Shown here in pieces: positions 1-4,786 of a DNA stretch of 7,925 nt. The translations under genes were made by a program, and so were the position numbers. The DNA comes from Gammaproteobacteria bacterium UBA4475. GTDB taxonomy: Bacteria > Pseudomonadota > Gammaproteobacteria > Pseudomonadales > Azotimanducaceae. Within the stretch, counting starts at the first letter, position 1. The number at the start of each line of letters is the position of its first letter. The stretch is taken from assembly GCA_002389265.1 (NCBI GenBank), contig DGOD01000387.1, positions 1 to 7,925 of the forward strand, read 5' to 3'. The notes under the pieces were generated by a model. It searched no databases. It saw only the letters and a program-made list of their open reading frames with translations, and was not told where the DNA came from.

Positions 1-40
1 TACTGATATTTACTGATATTTACTAATTATTGCTGATTAA
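1..40. repeat. 10-bp tandem repeat, two exact and two degenerate copies
   Basis: The window opens with TACTGATATT twice in exact tandem (1-20). Two decayed units follow, TACTAATTAT (21-30) and TGCTGATTAA (31-40), and then a T-run at 41-47. The array may extend left beyond the window. It is AT-rich and lies in a gene-free leader. No function can be assigned. It could be replication slippage, or helically phased protein-binding sites, since 10 bp is close to one DNA turn. Confidence 0.75.
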
Positions 41-50
41 GTTTTTTACG

Positions 51-70
51 CCTAAGCTCTCCTAAGCTCT
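51..70. repeat. 10-bp exact direct duplication (CCTAAGCTCT x2)
   Basis: CCTAAGCTCT occurs twice in immediate tandem. Its unit length matches the nearby TACTGATATT array, but its sequence is different. It sits in the non-coding leader upstream of the Rieske gene. Two independent 10-bp duplications within 70 bp suggest a slippage-prone or recently changed intergenic segment. Confidence 0.7.
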
Positions 71-100
71 AATGCATCAACTCGTTGACTAAAAATCTCA

Positions 101-151
101 AAGGAACGCCTCATTAGAGTCCTATTCGCCCTCAAGTTCCTTAAATTGAGG
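101..151. other. Nested inverted repeats in the leader of the Rieske gene
   Basis: AAGGAAC (101-107) is complementary to GTTCCTT (136-142). CCTCAA (130-135) is complementary to TTGAGG (146-151) across a 10-base spacer. The two stems share bases around 136-142, so in RNA they would be partly exclusive. No U-tract follows on either strand, so a terminator is unlikely. A protein-binding site, a leader structure or chance are all possible. I found no convincing -10 element in 70-255; the best -35-like word is TTGACT at 85-90. Confidence 0.3.
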
Positions 152-255
152 TCAGTTTATGTCTTTTCAAGAGCAACGGTGCATATTTTTTTGATTCAGC
201 TCAATAGCCTTAGGGCCTGTAGCCATTCGCCGTCAGTCTCGATAGACTCGTTCTT

Positions 256-1068
256 ATGGGACCAAAGCAATCACAAGCACTCATCGAAAATCCAAACCAG
301 CTCAACATGGTTCGAGTCGCCCGTTATGAGCGCTTGATCAAGGCGAACCTCGAGCGCGTTTGGGAAAATGTCAGGGACTGGGCGCATTTACCCTGGTTAC
401 ATTCTGGCAGCTTTAACTTCGTCAGCCTGGATATGGAGGGCGATTGGGGCTGGCGTACCTGGTCCTCGGCCAGCCACAGCGGCCATGTTGAGCTTTGTAT
501 CGACCTGCCTCGGCAACGCTATGTTGCCCGCTCCTATCGTCACCAGCAACAAATCTCAGAGATCTGGACAACGCTGACACCGATAGACGACGACACTCAA
601 ATTCTAGTGGAATTCCACGTCCCTGACGTCGCCCCGCAGGACTCGAACAAGGTGGGGCAAATATTTCTCGATCTGTATAAGACCTTATGGGACGAAGATG
701 AATTGATGATGCGGGATAGACAACAACAATTGTCGCCCCAGCCGCCAGGCCCGGAAGTCGTCAACCTAGGGACGCCTGCCGCCTTTCTGCAGAGCTTACC
801 GCGACGGGTCACCATACGGCAGCATACCTTTCAAATTAGCCTGGTTGCAGGCGACCCGGTGGTTTACACCACAACCTGCCCCCACCTGCTAGGCCCCTTG
901 AGCCAGGCTGATGCGCTGTCAGGGCAGGTGAGCTGCCCTTGGCACGGCTATCGTTTCAACGTGCATACCGGCGCCTGCCTGTCCCCTGAGAATGCCAAGT
1001 GTCGGCTACGACAGCCGCCTGTAATCCGCCCCGACCCAGTCAGCGGCGACCTACTGCTGAGTTATTAG
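256..1068 (+). CDS. SRPBCC-Rieske [2Fe-2S] fusion protein
   Basis: The predicted product is a soluble, cytoplasmic 270-residue protein. Residues about 18-150 look like an SRPBCC/Bet v1-type hydrophobic-pocket domain, with the opening RYERLIKANLERVWENVRDW and alternating strands up to the FHVPDV region. Residues about 168-270 form a ferredoxin-type Rieske domain. Its cluster ligands are visible as Cys208-x-His210 and Cys227-x-x-His230, the latter in CPWHGYRF. The order is the reverse of ring-hydroxylating oxygenase alpha subunits, where Rieske comes first and the SRPBCC-like catalytic domain holds a mononuclear iron. I see no clear 2-His-1-carboxylate iron site, so an electron-transfer, sensor or ligand-binding role is inferred rather than oxygenase activity. 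No Shine-Dalgarno is obvious before the first ATG or before the alternative ATG at 307 (Met18), which starts close to the domain. The true start could be 307. The substrate is unknown. Confidence 0.85.
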   Translation: MGPKQSQALIENPNQLNMVRVARYERLIKANLERVWENVRDWAHLPWLHSGSFNFVSLDMEGDWGWRTWSSASHSGHVELCIDLPRQRYVARSYRHQQQISEIWTTLTPIDDDTQILVEFHVPDVAPQDSNKVGQIFLDLYKTLWDEDELMMRDRQQQLSPQPPGPEVVNLGTPAAFLQSLPRRVTIRQHTFQISLVAGDPVVYTTTCPHLLGPLSQADALSGQVSCPWHGYRFNVHTGACLSPENAKCRLRQPPVIRPDPVSGDLLLSY

Positions 1069-1074
1069 ACTAGA

Positions 1075-1097
1075 GGCAGTGCAGAAAACTCTGTGCC
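1075..1097. terminator. Weak stem-loop after the Rieske gene
   Basis: GGCA(1075-1078)...CAGA(1082-1085) can pair with TCTG(1090-1093) TGCC(1094-1097), with a GTG bulge and an AAAC loop. It begins 7 bases past the Rieske stop codon. There is no U-tract, so an intrinsic terminator is not well supported. It also overlaps the tandem repeat that follows. Confidence 0.25.
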
Positions 1098-1129
1098 TAG
1101 GTCTGCGTTTAGGTCTGTGCCTAGGTCAG
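1094..1129. repeat. 12-bp tandem repeat, three copies, spanning a stop codon
   Basis: The three adjacent units are TGCCTAGGTCTG (1094-1105), CGTTTAGGTCTG (1106-1117) and TGCCTAGGTCAG (1118-1129). On the - strand the last unit contains the TAG stop of the 37-residue membrane protein. Because the unit is four codons long, the other two copies give TAA and TAG in the same frame. Three in-frame stops therefore occur 12 bases apart. Confidence 0.8.
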
Positions 1130-1234
1130 CGCCACTGCCAGTATAATTAGGCCAACGGTCAACGCGAAAATCCCAGCCAAAGATAACATCAATGATTTAA
1201 CTGTCTTGCCATCTTCTTCATTAAATACGCTCAT
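1121..1234 (-). CDS. Small single-span membrane protein (37 aa)
   Basis: The frame encodes 37 residues. A short acidic/basic N-terminus (MSVFNEEDGKTVKS) is followed by one continuous hydrophobic helix of about 22 residues (LMLSLAGIFALTVGLIILAV) ending almost at the C-terminus. The ribosome-binding site is good: GGAGAG lies four bases before the ATG on the - strand (1239-1244). That SD and the clean transmembrane segment are the reasons for calling it. The length suits accessory subunits or regulators of membrane complexes, but I do not recognise the family. The charge pattern does not settle topology. The stop lies inside a 12-bp triplicated repeat. An upstream - strand frame ends in an ATGA overlap with this start, so translation may be coupled if that frame is real; otherwise the gene would need its own promoter in 1240-1500. 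Function unknown. Confidence 0.6.
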   Translation of the reverse strand: MSVFNEEDGKTVKSLMLSLAGIFALTVGLIILAVALT

Positions 1235-1488
1235 TTTTCTCTCCAGACATATTGTCGTACTGATTTGTTTTGATAGGACCTATGGTACCGCTTCGATCGA
1301 GCCGCTGGGGCCATCTTGCCGCCATAAATAATCCGCAATAATGTCTCAAGCTCATCGGGATTGCCAGCATTAGTCTTGCCATCTTGATTTGTGGCCATCA
1401 CGCTGAACGCCACTTGAAGCCCGCCCTGTAACCGATTACTCTCCTCGAGAACAAAGCTCGCAACAAGTCCCACCCAGGACAATGCCAT
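1231..1488 (-). CDS. Doubtful hypothetical protein upstream of the small membrane protein
   Basis: This open frame has 85 codons from an ATG at 1488, or 55 codons from an ATG at 1398 (MATNQDGKTNAGNPDELE...). Its TGA overlaps the ATG of the 37-residue gene as ATGA, an arrangement common in coupled genes. The middle (PDELETLLRIIYGGKMAP) looks protein-like, and the last 25 residues are strongly basic and aromatic. Against it: neither start has a Shine-Dalgarno, there is no recognisable domain, and the ATG at 1488 lies 18 bases from the divergent NUDIX start. It may simply be the open leader of the small gene. I rate it slightly less likely real than not. Confidence 0.35.
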   Translation of the reverse strand: MALSWVGLVASFVLEESNRLQGGLQVAFSVMATNQDGKTNAGNPDELETLLRIIYGGKMAPAARSKRYHRSYQNKSVRQYVWREK

Positions 1489-1506
1489 GCAGGAAGAAAA
1501 TGGGCC

Positions 1507-2013
1507 ATGAAAGTAGCTGATATTGATTGGGACACCTGGCAGCCAGAATTGTCAGCGACACTATTATTTGTCATCAAACAAGGCCAGGTGCTGCTGATTC
1601 GCAAGAAGCGAGGCCTCGGTGCTGGCAAAATTAATGGCCCCGGTGGTCATATTGAGATCGGAGAGACTCCCCGGGAATGCGCTATCCGAGAAACCCAAGA
1701 AGAACTCCTGATCACGCCTTTGAACGTCCAGGCCAGTGGCGAATTATTCTTTCACGCCGAAGATATGCCGCGTATCCATGGCTACGTATTTATCGCCACG
1801 GATTATGAGGGCACGCCGACGGAAACCCCAGAAGCCATTCCCCTGTGGACACCCATCAACAACATGCCGTTCGACGAAATGTGGGACGACGATCGGCTGT
1901 GGCTACCTGCCGTGCTATCTGGCAAGGCCATCCATGGTTGGTTTACATTCGCCGAAGAGCATTTGTTGGACTCAAAGATCCAGGTCTTGTCAGTCCCAGC
2001 CCAGTCTACTTGA
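1507..2013 (+). CDS. MTH1-like NUDIX hydrolase (probable oxidised-purine nucleotide diphosphatase)
   Basis: This is a 168-residue NUDIX protein. The family hydrolyses nucleoside diphosphate derivatives using Mg2+ held by the Nudix box. That box is residues 47-69, with Gly47, Glu53, Arg61-Glu62 and Glu65-Glu66 in place. It deviates at Thr63 and Leu68, where a hydrophobic residue and a Gly are usual. Outside the box the match is to human MTH1/NUDT1 rather than to short MutT: KKRGLGAGKINGPGG (33-47) matches KKRGFGAGRWNGFGG, WDDDRLW (126-132) matches WPDDSYW, and an HGWFTF strand follows. Asn43 and Asp128-Asp129 align with MTH1 Asn33 and Asp119-Asp120, which read the oxidised base. Removal of 8-oxo-dGTP or 2-OH-dATP is therefore inferred. 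A purine-rich AGGAAG stretch lies rather far (about 10 bases) upstream. The N-terminus is about 14 residues longer than MTH1. Confidence 0.88.
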   Translation: MKVADIDWDTWQPELSATLLFVIKQGQVLLIRKKRGLGAGKINGPGGHIEIGETPRECAIRETQEELLITPLNVQASGELFFHAEDMPRIHGYVFIATDYEGTPTETPEAIPLWTPINNMPFDEMWDDDRLWLPAVLSGKAIHGWFTFAEEHLLDSKIQVLSVPAQST

Positions 2014-2214
2014 TGTCACCACGCCTTCGCGGCGCACACCGGCGGGATAGGCTCCAGAGTCTTTATGACCCTGGGTTCACCTAGGCCCAGCGGCGGCAGT
2101 TGCCGACCTTTTTGCCTACCTCAACGCCAGCCCGGCAAACTTCTTGATGAGGCCGCCCCGAGCCGCTATGGTACCCTAATATTCCCCCTTTACGTTGCCG
2201 ACTTAAGGTGCCCT
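2014..2214. other. NUDIX-gloB intergenic region
   Basis: These 201 bases hold no convincing gene. CGGC-AGTT-GCCG (2094-2105) could form a small hairpin and is followed after three bases by TTTTT (2109-2113), a possible weak terminator for the NUDIX gene. The gloB frame stays open back to an ATG at 2065, but that extension is Pro/Arg/Cys-rich and not enzyme-like. In another frame, 2084-2140 reads as GPAAAVADLFAYLNASPANF. This is faintly reminiscent of the N-terminus of M18 aminopeptidases and could be a fragment or chance. Confidence 0.35.
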
Positions 2215-2985
2215 ATGGCCAAATTACAGGTTCACCAATTTCCTTGCCTTTCAGACAACTACGGCTATTTGATTCACGACAGTGAGTCCAATGTGACCGC
2301 TGCCATCGATACACCGGAAATTGAACCGCTGAATGCGGCGCTCAAGAGCCAAGGTTGGACCCTGACCCACATATTCAACACCCATCACCACTTTGATCAT
2401 TCGGGCGGTAATCTGGCCTTGAAGGCGCAATGGCATTGCCAGATCATCGGCTCCAAGACTGACGCCGAACGAATACCCGGCATTGATCTTCTGATGGCTG
2501 ATGGCGACAGCTTTGACTTCGGCGGTCACCGAGTTCAGGTGTTCGATGTGTCTGGCCATACGTTGGGGCATATCGCCTACTATCTGCCGGATGATGCCGC
2601 GCTGTTTAGCGGCGATGCACTGTTTGCACTGGGTTGTGGCCGATTATTCGAAGGCACGCCCGCGCAGATGTGGCACAGCTTGCAGAAGCTGCTGGCATTG
2701 CCGGACAACACACTGGTGTATTGCGCCCATGAATATACTCAGGCCAACGCACGATTCGCGCTCAGCGTAGAACCTCAGAATGATCAACTTCAACAGCGCG
2801 CTCGGGAAATTGATGCCCTGAGGGCAGCGGGCCAGCCCACTGTGCCCTCATTGCTGGGCATCGAAAAAGCCACCAATCCGTTTTTGCGCCCGATGAGCCC
2901 TAACCTGCAAGACACTATCCATATGACAGACGCAAGCCTGGTTGATGTCTTTGCCAAAACCCGACAATTGAAAGACGATTTTTAG
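2215..2985 (+). CDS. gloB: Hydroxyacylglutathione hydrolase (glyoxalase II)
   Basis: The enzyme hydrolyses S-D-lactoylglutathione to D-lactate and glutathione, the second step of methylglyoxal detoxification in the cytoplasm. The protein has 256 residues, the usual bacterial GloB length. The metallo-beta-lactamase fold is N-terminal, with the dinuclear metal motif TH57HH59FD61H62, then His115 (SGHTLGH), Asp134 (FSGDALF) and His172 (YCAHEYT). Other family marks are the opening FPCLSDNYGYLI, CGRLFEGT (141-148) and the C-terminal helical domain with NPFLRP. The start at 2215 is chosen because AAGGTG (2205-2210) precedes it and the homologous sequence begins there; an in-frame ATG at 2065 would add 50 unrelated residues. 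Its stop overlaps by four bases the stop of the convergent metallo-beta-lactamase gene, leaving no room for a conventional terminator between them. Confidence 0.96.
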   Translation: MAKLQVHQFPCLSDNYGYLIHDSESNVTAAIDTPEIEPLNAALKSQGWTLTHIFNTHHHFDHSGGNLALKAQWHCQIIGSKTDAERIPGIDLLMADGDSFDFGGHRVQVFDVSGHTLGHIAYYLPDDAALFSGDALFALGCGRLFEGTPAQMWHSLQKLLALPDNTLVYCAHEYTQANARFALSVEPQNDQLQQRAREIDALRAAGQPTVPSLLGIEKATNPFLRPMSPNLQDTIHMTDASLVDVFAKTRQLKDDF

Positions 2986-3992
2986 CCGCCACTCTGAGTC
3001 AAGCCGCACACGGCACACGACTCGAGTGCCGGCACATCGCTGTCCTGGAGCGCCTTTAAGTCATGGGACAACAGCACCTGGATTAGATGACTGTCATTCA
3101 AAGACTTCAGCCACCGCCTGAGCCGATCCAGCTGAGCAAGATTCTCAGGTACCAACCAGCGATTGTACCAGGCAGGTTTACCAATATTGAATTGCACACC
3201 ATCCCTGTGATTTGCGATATCACCCGCCAAAACATAGGTCTGGACTCCAGCCGGGCCTTGAACGTGCGCCACAAACACTTGGCTACCGGGGGTGTGGCCG
3301 GCTACAGGGACAACATACAAGCCCGGAAACCCCTGAATGTCTCGCAGCGGACTTTCCTGTTCGGCCAACACCAATCGAACAGAACAAGTCATCGCTGCCA
3401 GTGCATCATCGCCGCCGAAGGTTAAATAATTCTGCTGCGTATATTGTTCCAGGGTTTGATAGGTTGTGTATTGCGCACCCGCGGCACACAGATCTGCGAG
3501 TCCGGTCGTATGATCCGAGTGCAAATGCGTCAAGCCCACCCCCTTGATACTGGTGGGGTCGAGGCTGTTCGCGAGCGACTGATGATATACCATCGGTTGC
3601 CCCTGAAAACCACCCAACCACTGCTGCTGTCGCCCGAACGTCACTGCCTCGTTGGCTGACAGCCCGCCGTCAACAATAAAACGTTGACCATCGGACCAGG
3701 TCAGAACAAACGCCGGGAACGTCATATCGACGTTACCGCCAGGATTCGGATCCAGCGCCCTATCCAGCAACCGATGGCGAGCAATCTTCTGACTGGCGGT
3801 CGCCAGAAAGTGAATAGCTACAGGCAATCCTGCCTGCCTTGATCCCGCCATGATCTGCCGATAAGTTGGCAACGGCGGATGTAAACCATCAATTTGTTGC
3901 TGGGTAGTACGCAGCATGTTCAGCCATAGCAACCCGCTAGCCACAACTCCAGTTACAACAAGCGCCGTAAGGATAGCCGCCTTGCTAGCCAT
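2982..3992 (-). CDS. Membrane-anchored metallo-beta-lactamase-fold hydrolase
   Basis: The protein has 336 residues from the ATG at 3992. Residues 5-26 form one hydrophobic helix after a basic start, so an N-in anchor with the catalytic domain in the periplasm is inferred. The metal site is complete: His156-x-His158-x-Asp160-His161 (THLHSDH), His233 (AGHTPG), Asp258 (AGDIANH) and His310 (LLSHD). This is the general MBL-fold layout seen in lactonases, arylsulfatase- or phosphodiesterase-like enzymes and quorum-quenching proteins; the substrate cannot be read. Two cysteines close the chain (Cys326-x-x-Cys329), possibly a disulfide or metal pair. A TTG at 4043 would add 17 residues and overlap the upstream gene by 25 bases. 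The ATG is preferred because it begins just before the anchor, 26 bases after that gene ends. It is the last gene of the - strand block and runs into gloB from the opposite side. Confidence 0.88.
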   Translation of the reverse strand: MASKAAILTALVVTGVVASGLLWLNMLRTTQQQIDGLHPPLPTYRQIMAGSRQAGLPVAIHFLATASQKIARHRLLDRALDPNPGGNVDMTFPAFVLTWSDGQRFIVDGGLSANEAVTFGRQQQWLGGFQGQPMVYHQSLANSLDPTSIKGVGLTHLHSDHTTGLADLCAAGAQYTTYQTLEQYTQQNYLTFGGDDALAAMTCSVRLVLAEQESPLRDIQGFPGLYVVPVAGHTPGSQVFVAHVQGPAGVQTYVLAGDIANHRDGVQFNIGKPAWYNRWLVPENLAQLDRLRRWLKSLNDSHLIQVLLSHDLKALQDSDVPALESCAVCGLTQSGG

Positions 3993-4018
3993 TCGCTTAT
4001 TCTTCTGCGGGGCGCGCT

Positions 4019-4741
4019 CTACACCGAAAATATTTCTGTCCAAAAATTCTCAATTGAGCGACTCGCCCGTTGGTTTGCGGCGGGATTGAACACTGCCCCA
4101 AAGTCAGGATTATTAGCGTCCGGATTGGTGAAAGCGTGCATCGTACCGCCATAGGCATGGACCTGCCAGTCGACGCCAGCACCACTCATCTCCTGCTCAA
4201 ATGCCAACACCTGGTCTGGCGGTACCATCGGGTCATCATGACCATGCAAACATAACACTTTGGCGCTGATCAAAGCATTGGGTTCGGCGCCAGCAGAGAA
4301 AATGCCATGAATACTGATCACGCCGCCGACATCGGCGCCCGCACGCGCCAACTCCAGCACGCACATACCACCGAAGCAATAACCCATAGCACCAACCTTC
4401 GACGCATCAACCTGGCTCAAGCCCTTGGCAAAGGTCAGTGCCGCCAAAATCCGCTTTCTGAGCTTCGCCCGATCTGCCGCGAAAGGTCCCATCAGGGCAC
4501 TATTACCTTCAACGTCATTATCACTGCCAAACACGCCCTTGCCATACATATCCAGGGCAAAACCGACGTAGCCCAGACGTGCCATTTCTTCGGCCTTAGC
4601 GGTGGCGAAGTCCCGCCGCCCGGTCCAGTCATGGGCGACCAAAACCAACGGCCTCGGCCCCTTTATACTTTCGTCGTAAGCCAGATAACCCTCAAGAACT
4701 ACATCGCCATCTTGATATTCAACGTTTTCCGTATGCATCAT
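4019..4741 (-). CDS. Dienelactone hydrolase family protein
   Basis: This is an alpha/beta-hydrolase of 240 residues, cytoplasmic, with no signal peptide. The DLH-type triad is visible: Cys122 in the nucleophile elbow GYCFGG, Asp170 in HGHDDPMVP, and His202 in MHAF. The cysteine nucleophile marks the dienelactone hydrolase family rather than ordinary serine esterases. Classical members open dienelactones in chlorocatechol breakdown, but many chromosomal homologues are of unknown substrate, and no catechol genes are seen here. An excellent Shine-Dalgarno (AGGAGA) lies just before tandem ATGs. The ATG at 4741 has four bases of spacing and the one at 4738 has seven, so either may be used. It lies 45 bp after the SulP gene and 26 bp before the MBL-fold gene, and is probably cotranscribed with both. 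Confidence 0.93.
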   Translation of the reverse strand: MMHTENVEYQDGDVVLEGYLAYDESIKGPRPLVLVAHDWTGRRDFATAKAEEMARLGYVGFALDMYGKGVFGSDNDVEGNSALMGPFAADRAKLRKRILAALTFAKGLSQVDASKVGAMGYCFGGMCVLELARAGADVGGVISIHGIFSAGAEPNALISAKVLCLHGHDDPMVPPDQVLAFEQEMSGAGVDWQVHAYGGTMHAFTNPDANNPDFGAVFNPAANQRASRSIENFWTEIFSV

Positions 4742-4786
4742 CAGTCTCCTGTTTATTTATGCTATAGCCTCACGACCTCATCCGAC

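Noticed and set aside
1..70. Short tandem repeats considered as CRISPR or replication iterons
   Set aside because: The repeats are only 10 bp with no spacers, and no cas, rep or DnaA-box cluster is present.
1398..1628. 76-codon - strand frame over the NUDIX N-terminus
   Set aside because: It is the antisense shadow of the NUDIX gene, with no domain or ribosome-binding site.
1280..2175. CTATGGTACC occurring twice (1280-1289 and 2166-2175)
   Set aside because: A 10-base word with no matching flanks or symmetry of placement around the NUDIX gene; likely chance rather than a repeat pair or attachment site.
2065..2214. 50-residue N-terminal extension of gloB
   Set aside because: Glyoxalase II homology begins at the ATG at 2215, which has its own AAGGTG. 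The extension is Pro/Arg/Cys-rich and unlike any signal or targeting peptide.
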